This document shows positions 50,339 to 59,328 of a DNA stretch of 64,000 nt, piece by piece (position 1 is the stretch's first letter; every line of letters begins with the position of its first letter). This DNA is from Acinetobacter sp. WCHA55 (GTDB lineage Bacteria; Pseudomonadota; Gammaproteobacteria; Pseudomonadales; Moraxellaceae): NCBI RefSeq assembly GCF_002165305.2, contig NZ_CP032285.1, forward strand, positions 186,001 through 250,000, read 5' to 3'. The notes beneath the pieces are model-generated. The model ran no database searches, was not told the DNA's origin, and worked only from the letters and a program-made list of their open reading frames with translations. The position numbers and the translations under genes were made by a program.

Positions 50339-50647
50339 ATGAACGGTGAATTAAATACCGCTAAAGCCGTAGCGGTATTAAATAAATATCTACTGCAACA
50401 ACAATGTGGTAATCGTATGGAACTGCAGTTTTTCAGTGAAGAACTGCAAGCTCAGATTGAAGCTCTCAGCTTGGCTTCTGTACGAAATGAGTTGGTTACT
50501 CAGTTGGCAAATTTGGGAAAATGTCTTTGTGATGAAAAGTTGGTGAATTGTTCAGCCAACGCAAATTACTCAGAAGTGGCAATAGATTTCCTTGAAATGC
50601 ACTTAGAGTCGCTGGAAGGGCGACAGTTCAAAGAAGGTTTTATATGA
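50339..50647 (+). CDS. Hypothetical protein
   Basis: 102 residues starting MNGELNTAKAVAVLNK at the ATG 50339, 5 bp after the SNase stop. The upstream TTG is not the start. Helical; function unknown. Followed by a terminator. Confidence 0.65.
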   Translation: MNGELNTAKAVAVLNKYLLQQQCGNRMELQFFSEELQAQIEALSLASVRNELVTQLANLGKCLCDEKLVNCSANANYSEVAIDFLEMHLESLEGRQFKEGFI

Positions 50648-50695
50648 CATCTATTGTCATATCCACGGAATCCAATTAATCACCAGATCAGAACG

Positions 50696-50722
50696 AACCA
50701 CTAAGCAATTAGTGGTTTTTTT
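50696..50722 (+). terminator. Terminator after 50339-50647
   Basis: AACCACTAA and TTAGTGGTT stem followed by TTTTTT. Confidence 0.88.
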
Positions 50723-50761
50723 CCTAAGGGAACTAGATCAATTGTAGATTTTTAAAAGGTA

Positions 50762-51046
50762 ATGTTATGCCGAACAAAGATGATGAACATGCAACTAAAT
50801 AAAGCTTTCTACCTTTACCTTACTTTTGTAGCGATTCTTTGGGCTATTATCTGGTGGTGTTTACTGATTAATATGCACCAGTACTTTAGTGCGGTTTTTT
50901 ATGTTTTAACGGGGTACTATTTTATTAATAAAATTTTGATGAAAATTAGTCCTTATTCATCAAAAATACTTTTTACAGTTTTATGGCCAATTGCTTATCC
51001 AGTTTTATTCTTAATACTCTTGTTCAAGAGGTGGGATAAAATCTAA
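50762..51046 (+). CDS. Small membrane protein
   Basis: 94 residues with three hydrophobic helices. Start uncertain: ATG 50762, or one of the ATGs at 50780-50789. Function unknown. Confidence 0.55.
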   Translation: MLCRTKMMNMQLNKAFYLYLTFVAILWAIIWWCLLINMHQYFSAVFYVLTGYYFINKILMKISPYSSKILFTVLWPIAYPVLFLILLFKRWDKI

Positions 51047-51151
51047 ATTTGAAATGACACACCTATAACAACACCCTAGAAGGTGAAGTAATCCGAAAGT
51101 TAATTGGTTCAGTGGATCAAGTTTTAGCTAAGTAGTTTAACCTTGGCAACA

Positions 51152-51184
51152 AAAAAGTCCCATTTGCAACATTGGGGCTTTTTC
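51152..51184 (+). terminator. Terminator in the gap 51047-51342
   Basis: AGTCCCA and TGGGGCT stem followed by TTTTT. The rest of the 296-bp gap shows nothing I recognise. Confidence 0.75.
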
Positions 51185-51342
51185 ATATCTATTTTTTATA
51201 GGTTATGAATCAACTAGCTAAAAAAAGAACAGCCTTATGTTGCTTTCATGCTTATTAGTAATACACTTATTTGTGAAAATTTTGGCATTACACAACAAAT
51301 AGTTTCACATTTTTGGCAAAGCATAGAGTAGGGAAAGACATG

Positions 51343-51783
51343 GCGGAAAATTCACTCAAAAAAGGTCAGTACACACGCTTTAGTAATAAAATTGGACTCT
51401 ACAGTGCGAATCAAGAAAACGTAGGTTTTATTAAAAATAACAGTAATGTAGTGATTAATTTCCCATTTAAAGATGCTGTGCTGGTTGGGGGCATGTCTCG
51501 CGAAGATGTTAAAACAACAGAAAAGTTTTTACATCAAGAAGTCGATTCAAAAGATATTGATACATTATTTGAGCCAAAAGTACTTACCAATCCTGAATAT
51601 TACAGCGCAACCAATGAGACAGAATTTGAATTTTTTGACGAAAATGGTGAGCTAAAAGAGAACTTGCTAATTAAGGGGAATAACCTATTGGCACTGTACT
51701 CTTTAAGAGAGAAATTAGCTAATAAAGTCAAACTTTTATACCTGGACCCACCATACTTAAATGCACCAAAGACTTTTATGTAA
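51343..51783 (+). pseudogene. Truncated Mod DNA methyltransferase
   Basis: N-terminal ~140 residues of a type III-style (Mod) adenine methyltransferase, starting MAENSLKKGQYTRF. The catalytic DPPY motif appears in KLLYLDPPYLN at the very end, after which the frame becomes unrelated and stops. The S-adenosylmethionine motif and specificity region are missing. It is cut at about 51760 where integrase-element DNA starts. A GGGAAAG site precedes the ATG. Confidence 0.78.
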
Positions 51784-51903
51784 ATAATTTTATATAAATA
51801 ATTGATATTAAAATATAATAATTTAACATGTAAGTAAATATAATAATTGAATTTAACAGGTAATGATGTACCATCAAATAATGTAATGTTTTGAGTCTAC
51901 ATA
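51784..51903. repeat. AT-rich leader with direct repeats (possible integrase sites)
   Basis: Two similar units containing AATATAATAATT and TTTAACA(T/G)GTAA lie upstream of the truncated integrase. They may be binding sites near the end of the integrative element. Confidence 0.45.
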
Positions 51904-52519
51904 ATGAAACTCATTAGAACAAAATTTGAGTCAGGCGAACGTTATTCACTTTTGATAGATGACAATGGAGTTCCGAATTGGTATCCGACTCTTTTTGCTA
52001 CAAGTAAGCTCAGAAATTCTGCGAAGGCCTCAAATACAATAGAAGCCTATCTCAATGCCGTTAAGTTGTTATTAGAATGGTGTCATACTAATAACATTTT
52101 ATTGGAAGAAACTTTCTTAAAGAAACAGTTTTTGACTACAGAACAGATAGAAGGCCTTTGTATTTATCTTAGAGATAAAAAAGATAAGAAAACTGATGAA
52201 AAATTAAGAAAACCTATAATTCAAAGAAAAGAGTTTAATAGAGCAAAAATACGAACCAATGAATCTGTATCAAATGCTACGACCTATATAAGAATATCGT
52301 ATATTGCTAATTATCTAGATTGGTTTGCAAAGCAAATTATCAGTGAGAGAAATCAAATAATAGATCGTGAAATTTCACACAACATATCATGTATGGTTAA
52401 AAGTTTAAAAGCTAGGAGACCATCAAGACCTGTTTCATCGAGGAGTACAAAAAAAGGGTTAGCAGAAAATCAAAGAAGTATTTTGTTAGATCTTTTGAAT
52501 TCCAATAGCTCAAATGATG
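51904..52519 (+). pseudogene. Tyrosine-recombinase-like integrase, 5' part
   Basis: N-terminal ~205 residues (MKLIRTKFESGERYSLLIDD...) with a SAM-like core-binding plan (NTIEAYLNAVKLLLEWC). The catalytic C-terminal domain is gone because the IS3-family element begins at 52520 inside the gene. Inactive. The last ORF codons are IS-derived. Confidence 0.75.
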
Positions 52520-52580
52520 TGTGCTGAGAAAACAGGAGGTTTTAACTTGGTAAACTATAGACACTCATCAGGAGTTTACC

Positions 52581-52880
52581 ATGAGCAAGAAACAGAAGAC
52601 TTACACCGCAGAATTTAAAGTTGAAGCAATAAAATTGATTGAAGCCAATCAAGGCAATGTATCGGAAACAGCCAGACAACTTGGCATTTCAATGCAAACT
52701 CTTTCAAATTGGAATAATAAAGCAAAGACTGGCACCTTAGCAGGCACTAAACAATATTCACCTGATCTAAATGCCTTACTCGAAGAAAATAAAAAGCTCA
52801 AACAACAGCTCAAAACAGCTGAAATGGAACGTGAATTTCTAAAAAAGGCAGCAGCGTACTTTGCGAAAGAAAGTCAGTAA
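52581..52880 (+). CDS. IS3-family OrfA
   Basis: 99 residues, helix-turn-helix (VSETARQLGISMQTLSNW) and a leucine-rich coiled coil. A CTAAAAAAG slippery heptamer near 52840 would move ribosomes -1 into a frame that is open through to OrfB, giving the fused transposase. Confidence 0.92.
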   Translation: MSKKQKTYTAEFKVEAIKLIEANQGNVSETARQLGISMQTLSNWNNKAKTGTLAGTKQYSPDLNALLEENKKLKQQLKTAEMEREFLKKAAAYFAKESQ

Positions 52881-52891
52881 GGTACGCCTAT

Positions 52892-53746
52892 ATGAAACAG
52901 CAAAGACATTTATTCCCGATTAGCTTTATGGCTAGATTACTTCACGTTTCAGTGTCACGATTTTATGATTGGCTAAAACGAGGCATGAATAAAAGATTGG
53001 TTCAGCGAAATCAACAGACAATTTTGGTCAAAATAGCTCATGAGGAAACTAAACAAAGCTATGGCTATATTCGATTAACTAAGCATTTACAAGCGCAAGG
53101 TATCAAAATCAGTACGTATGCTGTACGTCAAATAAAAAAGCTCAACCAGCTGTATTGTAAGCGTCATAAGCGTTTCAAAAGAACTACGAAGAGTGATCAT
53201 AATCGAGCGATCTACGCAAATTTACTAGAGCAACAGTTTTCAATGACTAAGCCCAATCTTGCATGGTCAAGCGATATTACATACATTTGGACTGCTGAAG
53301 GTTGGTTATACTTGGCAGCAGTAAAAGACCTGTACACGAAACAAGTGGTTGGCTATAGCTTAAATGAGCGTATGACCGCACAACTTGTTTGCAATGCACT
53401 GACTATGGCGATTCGTAATCAAAAACCAACGAAAGGCTTAATTGTTCATTCGGACAGAGGCAGCCAATATTGCAGCCATGAATATCGAAAGATACTGGAA
53501 AAATGTGATTTTCAAGGTTCAATGAGCAAACGTGGGGACTGTTACGATAATGCACCGATTGAAAGTTTCTGGGGCATACTCAAGAATGAATTAGTGCATC
53601 ATTGCAACTATAAAACCAGAGATGAAGCTAAAGCAGATATTACAAAATACATTGTGTTATTTTATAATCAGCGAAGAATTCAAAAGAGTTTGGATTTTAA
53701 AACGCCAAATCAAATAGCAGAGAACTTTTATCGGTTAGCTGCCTAG
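52892..53746 (+). CDS. IS3-family OrfB transposase domain
   Basis: 284 residues, rve-type DDE core: WSSDITYIW (D), VHSDRGSQYCS (D) and IESFWGILKNEL (E). Complete and intact. Confidence 0.93.
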   Translation: MKQQRHLFPISFMARLLHVSVSRFYDWLKRGMNKRLVQRNQQTILVKIAHEETKQSYGYIRLTKHLQAQGIKISTYAVRQIKKLNQLYCKRHKRFKRTTKSDHNRAIYANLLEQQFSMTKPNLAWSSDITYIWTAEGWLYLAAVKDLYTKQVVGYSLNERMTAQLVCNALTMAIRNQKPTKGLIVHSDRGSQYCSHEYRKILEKCDFQGSMSKRGDCYDNAPIESFWGILKNELVHHCNYKTRDEAKADITKYIVLFYNQRRIQKSLDFKTPNQIAENFYRLAA

Positions 53747-53785
53747 CATATCCCAAGTGAAAGTCTCCTGCTAATTCAGCACATA

Positions 53786-53964
53786 TCATCACAGCCAATC
53801 ACCCGTTTAGTGCATGGGATCAGATCTTCCCAGACAGCATGATGACGGTAGCGGCCATAGATCGGCTGATCCACCACGCGACAATTATAGAATTAGAAGG
53901 AGAAAGCTATCGAAAACAACATCAGTTAAAACAAGCTGGAAGTAGGAAAAATGAGAAAACCTAA
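53786..53964 (+). pseudogene. istB remnant (IS21-family helper ATPase), 3' end
   Basis: Reads ITANHPFSAWDQIFPDSMMT, then AAIDRLIHHATIIELEGESY, the conserved C-terminus of IstB. The rest is missing at the IS3-family boundary, so an IS21 element was cut here. The following 50 bp (53965-54013) with repeated TTGACGC segments may be the IS21 right end. Confidence 0.85.
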
Positions 53965-54013
53965 CCGGCCATCATAATTGACGCGAACCGGCCAAGATAG
54001 TTGACGCCGAACA

Positions 54014-54301
54014 ATGATTGACGATCTAACGCTCCAGAACCAAATCAGGGATCTGGCTTTAGCGAGTCGGAGCGAACCGACCGATGGTTGGCGTACCGAA
54101 GAGCTTGACCCTAAGTTGTGGAACGGTTGGCGTAAAATGATTCAGGGGGACCGGCTAGAAATCGCTGAATACGATCTGACGGCTAAGGTTAGCCAAGGGG
54201 ACTCTCCTAGTGACAAGCCCGGAGTGGTTGAAGGTCTAAAACAAAGAATAAGGGCTTACAACTTTAGTAAACAAAGGACGTCATCAATAGCAGTGATATA
54301 A
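54014..54301 (+). CDS. Doubtful open frame next to the IS21 remnant
   Basis: 95 residues, charged, no recognised family. It has no convincing ribosome site, and an in-frame stop lies just upstream. Could be a gene fragment. Confidence 0.3.
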   Translation: MIDDLTLQNQIRDLALASRSEPTDGWRTEELDPKLWNGWRKMIQGDRLEIAEYDLTAKVSQGDSPSDKPGVVEGLKQRIRAYNFSKQRTSSIAVI

Positions 54302-54316
54302 AAAGTTATCTTTGCC

Positions 54317-54339
54317 GCCCCGATAAGGCTTTACGGGGC
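54317..54339 (+). terminator. GC-rich hairpin
   Basis: GCCCCG and CGGGGC stem. No T tract. The rest of 54302-54487 shows no gene. Confidence 0.5.
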
Positions 54340-54487
54340 GACTAAGTCTCACCCAACCGACAATTCCGATAGTTTCAGAATAAGCTTTGAGTTTTCTAAG
54401 ATTGGAATTACTACACCACAGCACGTACTCGAGATACTACAAATAGCTTTTTGGTAGGACCGATACCGAATAAATATCCATAATACA

Positions 54488-55228
54488 TCAGGAGAAACTT
54501 TTTTTAATTTTCTGTAACCGGTCATAAATCAGTGGCGGATAATTTGCATGATATTCACCACACTCTGGGCAATGCTCTTGTTTTAGGTACGCTTGATTGT
54601 CGAGATCTTGATAAGGAAAAACGCTGAAGAGAAGTTCGTGCTGCATAAGCGTTTTATAAAAACTCTTATGATAAGGTGCAATCTCGCTGTCTTTGATTTT
54701 GTCGAAATATAGGTCAACGCTGTTCAAAATGCTCATAATTTCTTTAACCCCGTCGAACCTTAAAATGTCGTCATCTTTGTGAATATCAACATCTAAGCTC
54801 TCTAGATCCTCAATGAAACATTTAATCGCACGTCGAGAATACAGAAGGATCATTTGCGTCTTGCCATCAACGGTCTTTTCTTGATCGTAACTAAAATTTT
54901 TGATGTTTCTTTCGACGAACATATAAAGTTCGTGAAGTTGATCTAACTCGTGCCTTAGTTGCTCCTTCGTGTTTTCTTTTTCGATTTGCTGATGAAGGAT
55001 TCTATTCGCATCAATCTGGGCTTTCAGCGCTAAAAACAGAACTACTGAACCTAGTATCTGTACGAATGGGTTCGAAATACCTCCAAAAGCATCTCCTATT
55101 TCGCCATAACCTTTCAAATATTGCAGCGGAAGAAGAGGTGCAAACAAAGGGATAAGCAGGCAAGCCGCACCACCAATGACTATGACCCAGAAAGCTATTT
55201 TGGTAACAGGAGAGTTATAGATATTCAT
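54488..55228 (-). CDS. AbiC-like putative phage abortive infection membrane protein
   Basis: 246 residues. Two N-terminal membrane helices followed by GEIGDAFGGISNPFVQILGS and a helical cytoplasmic part (APYHKSFYKTLMQHELL) fit the family annotated as putative phage abortive infection proteins. A CPECGEYH pair lies near the end. The start is 2 bp from the stop of the AraC-type regulator, so both are cotranscribed. Anti-phage activity is not demonstrated. Confidence 0.65.
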   Translation of the reverse strand: MNIYNSPVTKIAFWVIVIGGAACLLIPLFAPLLPLQYLKGYGEIGDAFGGISNPFVQILGSVVLFLALKAQIDANRILHQQIEKENTKEQLRHELDQLHELYMFVERNIKNFSYDQEKTVDGKTQMILLYSRRAIKCFIEDLESLDVDIHKDDDILRFDGVKEIMSILNSVDLYFDKIKDSEIAPYHKSFYKTLMQHELLFSVFPYQDLDNQAYLKQEHCPECGEYHANYPPLIYDRLQKIKKSFS

Positions 55229-55230
55229 TT

Positions 55231-56166
55231 TTACACCTTTTCAGAATTTTCTTTTCTGTACGCGCTAGGAGTTTTGCCAATTTTTTTCTTAAACAACTTT
55301 TGAAAGTGTTCATGTGCCGGATACCCAATGGCTTCACTCACTTCAGGAACAGATTTACCGGTTTCTTTAAGCAGCTGCTTCGCTTTTTCAAGCCGACAAT
55401 AGGTTAAATAATCAAGAGGTGTCATGCCAGACAGTTTCTTAAACTTAACGCTGTAGTTCGTACGCGACATTCCAGCAATCTCAGCGAGATCGTCAAGACC
55501 CCATTTTTTATCGAGACTATGATGGATAGCTTCCAAGGATTTGCTGAGTTGCGGATCTTCGATCAATTTGAAAAATCCTACATTTTTGTTGGATTTGTAC
55601 ATGTGAATTCTTAACGCTTGCACGAAGATAATTTCGGTCAGCTTCCTGACTAGCGTGTTGCTTCCAGGAAGCCCTGATTTTGCTTCCTGCTCTATAATAC
55701 TTAAAAGCATGGTAAGCCAAGGCGAGTGGGAGTTCTCAGTACTCTTGATATGCACGACGTTTGGCAGCGAATTTAAGAATGGATGATCGGGTCCGCCATC
55801 AAAACAAAAATGTCCGCAAACGACGTTTGCTTTGAGCTTGCTCTGATCACCATATTCCAGAACTTGAGTTTCAGTGAGGTTGGCCTTGGATCTAAATTCG
55901 ACCGCGGGCTCGGCCTTGATTTTTGGTGCACTGGTCATGGTGTGCTCCATCCCTTTGAATAAAATCAAAATATCGCCTTGCTCCGCCAAAGCCTTAAGTT
56001 TAAGTTTTGGCACCTCGTACCAAAACTCGCCATGGGTCACGATGTGAAATCTCGCTAGATTCTCTTCCTGCGGGAGACTGATGCCCCAGTCTCCTGCAAA
56101 TGATGTTCTATACCAGTAGCTACTAGTAAGCTCTACCTTATCTAAAATCTCACTGAGAACATCCAT
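55231..56166 (-). CDS. AraC-family regulator, RclR-like cupin type
   Basis: 311 residues. The N-terminal sensor has RTSFAGDWGIS, FHIVTHGEFWYEVP and VVCGHFCFDGG, as in the cupin-containing AraC group that includes the hypochlorite sensor RclR. The two cysteines in VCGHFC could be redox-active. The C-terminal AraC DNA-binding domain is complete (GMSRTNYSVKFKKLSGMTPL). Divergent from msrA and likely its activator. Confidence 0.82.
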   Translation of the reverse strand: MDVLSEILDKVELTSSYWYRTSFAGDWGISLPQEENLARFHIVTHGEFWYEVPKLKLKALAEQGDILILFKGMEHTMTSAPKIKAEPAVEFRSKANLTETQVLEYGDQSKLKANVVCGHFCFDGGPDHPFLNSLPNVVHIKSTENSHSPWLTMLLSIIEQEAKSGLPGSNTLVRKLTEIIFVQALRIHMYKSNKNVGFFKLIEDPQLSKSLEAIHHSLDKKWGLDDLAEIAGMSRTNYSVKFKKLSGMTPLDYLTYCRLEKAKQLLKETGKSVPEVSEAIGYPAHEHFQKLFKKKIGKTPSAYRKENSEKV

Positions 56167-56218
56167 ACTTAGCTCCTACGCAAACTGTCTAATAAGTCAC
56201 ATTATACGAACTACTGGG

Positions 56219-56242
56219 CATGTTATATCTATTATACATGCT
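56219..56242. promoter_or_regulatory. Candidate operator between the regulator and msrA
   Basis: GCATGTTATA and a near-complement TATACATGC form an inverted repeat in the 122-bp divergent gap. It overlaps possible -10 sequences for both directions, so it is a natural candidate for the AraC-type regulator. Confidence 0.5.
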
Positions 56243-56288
56243 GTAAAGTCAGTTTAATCAGTAAATAGATAAAAACCAAGGAGGCTTT

Positions 56289-56777
56289 ATGAAACTAAAT
56301 TATGTGATCGTTGCCGGAGGGTGTTTTTGGGGTCTCGAAGACCTCCTTAGGAGTCTGGACGGTGTGACGTCAACGAAGGTGGGCTACTCTGGCGGAGATT
56401 TTGATGATCCTACCTACGCCGATATTATAACAGGGAAAACGGGGCACGCCGAAGCGGTTCGCGTGGAATACGACCAAGACGAAATATCTCTCGAAGAGAT
56501 TCTACATTACTTTTTCAAAATCCATGATCCGACTACGAAGAATCGCCAAGGAAATGATGTTGGCACTTCGTATCGCTCGGCAGCGTTCTATCGTGACGAT
56601 GCACAGAAAGCGATTATCGAAAACGTGATTGATGAGGTCAATGAGATCGGTCGCTTCGAGAATCCCGTGGTCACGACGGTAGCCTTGGAAAAAGAGTTTT
56701 ATGACGCTGAGGAGTATCACCAAAACTATTTGAAGAAGAATCCCCACGGGTACACGTGCCATTTTGAGAGAGATTAA
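56289..56777 (+). CDS. msrA: Peptide methionine sulfoxide reductase MsrA
   Basis: 162 residues. The catalytic GGCFWG is near the N-terminus, with GYSGG and DVGTSYRSA. Reduces methionine S-sulfoxide in proteins. AGGAGG precedes the ATG. First gene of a plus-strand repair operon that ISAba1 separates from the rest. Confidence 0.95.
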   Translation: MKLNYVIVAGGCFWGLEDLLRSLDGVTSTKVGYSGGDFDDPTYADIITGKTGHAEAVRVEYDQDEISLEEILHYFFKIHDPTTKNRQGNDVGTSYRSAAFYRDDAQKAIIENVIDEVNEIGRFENPVVTTVALEKEFYDAEEYHQNYLKKNPHGYTCHFERD

Positions 56778-56816
56778 ACCATGAATCAAACGAAAGAGCT
56801 CTGTACACGACAAATT

Positions 56817-57263
56817 TCACAGAACCCTTATCCTATCAGGCTTCTGCCTTCTTAAAATTGCCAAAATTTCCTTAAACTCTTCTTTTTTCCCAAAACCAAT
56901 TAAACGCTGAATCGCCATTTGAACATAGTCTAAACCATAGCGAAATAAACTCATTGAGAGTCGTCCATGCTTCTTTATTTTTATCACTTTTTTTTGATCA
57001 TGTTGCCATTCACCTGTTAAATAGCACCAACAGAAACCGATAGCTAGCACTGCTATCAATTTCTTGACTCGTCTAGGGTCTGTTAAACGAGTATTTTCAA
57101 GATTAAACCCGCGTCCTTTGAGACAACTGAATAAGGTTTCAATTTCCCAGCGTAATGCATAATCCTGAATAGAATTGGCATTAAACTGAGGAGAAACGAC
57201 GAGTAAAAGTTCTCCATTTTCTAACTGTAGTGCACTTATATATAGTTTCACTCGACCAACCAA
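56817..57263 (-). CDS. ISAba1 transposase, second frame
   Basis: C-terminal part of the IS4-family transposase (from MVGRVKLYISALQLENGELL). It joins the first frame through a -1 shift in an A7 run near 57363-57369, as known for ISAba1. The frame is open upstream to the shift site. Confidence 0.88.
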   Translation of the reverse strand: MVGRVKLYISALQLENGELLLVVSPQFNANSIQDYALRWEIETLFSCLKGRGFNLENTRLTDPRRVKKLIAVLAIGFCWCYLTGEWQHDQKKVIKIKKHGRLSMSLFRYGLDYVQMAIQRLIGFGKKEEFKEILAILRRQKPDRIRVL

Positions 57264-57337
57264 AATCCGTCGTTTACGACATTCAATTTGACCAACTTGA
57301 AGATGGCGAAATAAATCACTGATTTTATGATTCTTTC

Positions 57338-57907
57338 CTAAATGATTGGTGACAATAAAGTTTTTTTAACACGAATGCAGAAGTTGATGTCTTGTTCAAT
57401 TAACCATGTAAACCACTGCTCACCGATAAACTCTCTGTCTGCGAACACATTCACAATACGGTCTTTACCAAAAATGGAGATAAAGCGTTGAATCAAAGCA
57501 ATACGCTCTTTTGTATCTGAATTTCCACGTTTATTAAGTAATGTCCAAACGATAGGTATCGCTATTCCACGATAAACGATCGCGAGCATCAGGATATTAA
57601 TATTTCGTTTTCCCCATTTCCAATTGGTTCTATCTAAAGTCAGTTGCACTTTGTCGAATGAAAATATATTGAAAATCAACTGAGAAATTTGACGATAATC
57701 GAAATACTGACCTGCAAAGAAGCGCTGCATACGTCGATAAAATGATTGTGGTAAGCACTTGATGGGCAAGGCTTTAGATGCAGAAGAAAGATTACATGTT
57801 TGCTTTAAAATAATCACAAGCATGATGAGCGCAAAGCACTTTAAATGTGACTTGTTCCATTTTAGATATTTGTTTAAGATAAGATATAACTCATTGAGAT
57901 GTGTCAT
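57338..57907 (-). CDS. ISAba1 transposase, first frame
   Basis: 189 residues (MTHLNELYLILNKYLKWNKS...) with the first DDE aspartate in LTLDRTNWKWG and ADREFIG. Ends shortly after the A7 slippery run. Confidence 0.93.
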   Translation of the reverse strand: MTHLNELYLILNKYLKWNKSHLKCFALIMLVIILKQTCNLSSASKALPIKCLPQSFYRRMQRFFAGQYFDYRQISQLIFNIFSFDKVQLTLDRTNWKWGKRNINILMLAIVYRGIAIPIVWTLLNKRGNSDTKERIALIQRFISIFGKDRIVNVFADREFIGEQWFTWLIEQDINFCIRVKKTLLSPII

Positions 57908-57918
57908 AGTATTCGTCG

Positions 57919-57946
57919 TTAGAAAACAATTATTGTGACATTATTT
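57919..57946 (+). promoter_or_regulatory. Outward promoter of ISAba1
   Basis: TTAGAA (57919-57924), 16 bp, TTATTT (57941-57946), reading out of the IS left end into grx. This is the described ISAba1 promoter that raises expression of downstream genes in Acinetobacter. Confidence 0.75.
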
Positions 57947-57993
57947 CAATGAGTTATCTATTTTTGTCGTGTACAGAGACGAAAGAGGAAAAA

Positions 57994-58230
57994 ATGAAAG
58001 AACTTAAGAACGTTGTCATCTACACAAAAGACCATTGTCCGTTTAGTAAACGCGTGAAGGAGTACTTAACTTCTGAAAAAGTTGATTTTAAACAAATTCG
58101 CGTGGATGACGATCCCAAGACTTATGATGAGTTGAAGAAAAAAACCAACCTTCAAACTGTTCCGCAAGTTTTTGTGGATGGAAAATTCATTGGTAGCGCG
58201 ACTGACTTCTTCGCGTGGATTGATAGCTAA
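57994..58230 (+). CDS. grx: Glutaredoxin
   Basis: 78 residues. Dithiol active site CPFSK in YTKDHCPFSKR, and TVPQVFVDGKFIG typical of glutaredoxin 3. Reduces glutathione mixed disulfides. The ATG at 57994 lies behind GAGGAA just outside ISAba1; the longer frame starts inside the IS and is rejected. Confidence 0.9.
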   Translation: MKELKNVVIYTKDHCPFSKRVKEYLTSEKVDFKQIRVDDDPKTYDELKKKTNLQTVPQVFVDGKFIGSATDFFAWIDS

Positions 58231-58261
58231 AGAACAAACCCAAAAATAAAGGAGCAAATTT

Positions 58262-58702
58262 ATGTTCAACTGGGAAAGCATTAACAACTATCTCGATAAC
58301 GGCACTCCCGCTCCTCCTAGAAAAGTAGAAAAGAGCGAGGAAGAGTGGAAAAAAATTCTGACACCCGCTCAATTTAATGTCATGCGGAAGAAAGGCACCG
58401 AGCGCCCTCACACTGGGGAACTCTGTTCATTTTATGAGGCAGGACGGTATGCCTGCGCGGGCTGCGACACTGAACTGTTTGATTCGAACGTTAAGTTTGA
58501 TTCGGGAACAGGTTGGCCGAGTTTTTCTGAGCCCGTCGCCGACAACGTAATTCAATATGAACTGGACACGACTTACGGACGAAGAATCGAAGTGCTATGC
58601 AATGTGTGCGAAGCCCACTTAGGGCACGTTTTTCCAGATGGTCCTGAGCCCTCTGGGGCTCGATTCTGCATCAACTCGGAGTCGTTGAAGTTTGTAGAGT
58701 AA
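58262..58702 (+). CDS. msrB: Methionine-R-sulfoxide reductase MsrB
   Basis: 146 residues. Two CxxC zinc pairs (CAGCD and CNVCE), SGTGWPSF and the catalytic cysteine in GARFCINS. Complements MsrA by reducing the R form. AAAGGAGCAAATTT precedes the ATG. Confidence 0.95.
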   Translation: MFNWESINNYLDNGTPAPPRKVEKSEEEWKKILTPAQFNVMRKKGTERPHTGELCSFYEAGRYACAGCDTELFDSNVKFDSGTGWPSFSEPVADNVIQYELDTTYGRRIEVLCNVCEAHLGHVFPDGPEPSGARFCINSESLKFVE

Positions 58703-58723
58703 TTTTAGAAAATGGAGGGGGTC

Positions 58724-58969
58724 GTGGGGATTAAGCTGTTCGGTCATAAGGACTGCCACAAAACCAAGATTTACCAGTCGTACTTGAAAGAAAAAGGAAT
58801 CGAGTTTGATTTTTTAGATGTTCACGAAGACGACGCGGCAGCTGATGAACTGCGATCCCTTTATACTACTGGAAAGTTAAATTTCCCGACAATACTGGTT
58901 GGGACAAAGAAGCTGAGAAACCCCAAGTTCAAGGATCTCGACAAGTGGTTGGAAGCTTCGATGAAATAA
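58724..58969 (+). CDS. Monothiol glutaredoxin-like protein
   Basis: 81 residues starting at GTG 58724 (MGIKLFGHKDC) because GGAGGGGG ends just upstream; ATG 58712 is the alternative. A single cysteine (DCHKTK) replaces the CxxC, followed by NFPTILVG, a thioredoxin-like cis-Pro segment. Confidence 0.7.
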   Translation: MGIKLFGHKDCHKTKIYQSYLKEKGIEFDFLDVHEDDAAADELRSLYTTGKLNFPTILVGTKKLRNPKFKDLDKWLEASMK

Positions 58970-59019
58970 CGAGATCTTTTTTTTGAGGATTGTAATTAGC
59001 TTAGTAAGGATACAGATCA

Positions 59020-59328
59020 ATGATTATAGCAGTTTTCCGCAGTCGTGTTGCCAAGGAGCACGGTGGGGAGTTTGAAAGAAGATACGCCGAGATGTCCGCG
59101 CTTGTCGAAGCCATTCCTGGTTACGGAAGCCATGAGCGGTTTTCTTCTCCTAACGGTGAAGATGTTCTAATTGTCGAGTTCCTTACCAGAGAAGCTTTCG
59201 ATGCTTGGGATAAGCATCCCGAACACAAAAAAGCCAAGATGCTTGGCAAAGACTACATTTTTGAATCGTACGACGTGAAGGTCGGAGAAGTTTTTGAACG
59301 GCACACAAAGCCGGAGGTGAAATTATGA
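59020..59328 (+). CDS. Antibiotic biosynthesis monooxygenase-like protein
   Basis: 102 residues, ABM dimeric alpha-beta barrel fold (VFRSRVAKEHGGEFERR, FLTREAFDAWDKHPEHKKA). Often linked to reactive small-molecule or heme turnover. Its stop overlaps the thiolase start by 4 bp. Confidence 0.75.
   Translation: MIIAVFRSRVAKEHGGEFERRYAEMSALVEAIPGYGSHERFSSPNGEDVLIVEFLTREAFDAWDKHPEHKKAKMLGKDYIFESYDVKVGEVFERHTKPEVKL

Larger units (their letters stand above)
52520..53784 (+). mobile_element. Complete IS3-family element, 1265 bp
   Basis: Ends TGTGCTGA...AACAGGAGG at the left and the complement of TGTGCTGAATTAGCAGGAG at the right. Contains overlapping orfA and orfB. No target-site duplication is seen (ATG before, TAT after), suggesting the flanks were rearranged. 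Confidence 0.88.
56799..57978 (-). mobile_element. ISAba1
   Basis: Exactly 1180 bp, bounded by CTCTGTACACGACAAA and its complement. A 9-bp direct duplication ACGAAAGAG flanks it (56790-56798 and 57979-57987), so it arrived by simple transposition. It sits between msrA and grx. Confidence 0.97.

Noticed and set aside
52517..53787. Target-site duplication of the IS3-family element
   Set aside because: Flanking triplets ATG and TAT do not match, so no duplication is claimed.
57338..57370. ISAba1 transposase as a mutated pseudogene
   Set aside because: The two-frame structure with an A7 run is the normal programmed -1 frameshift arrangement of ISAba1.
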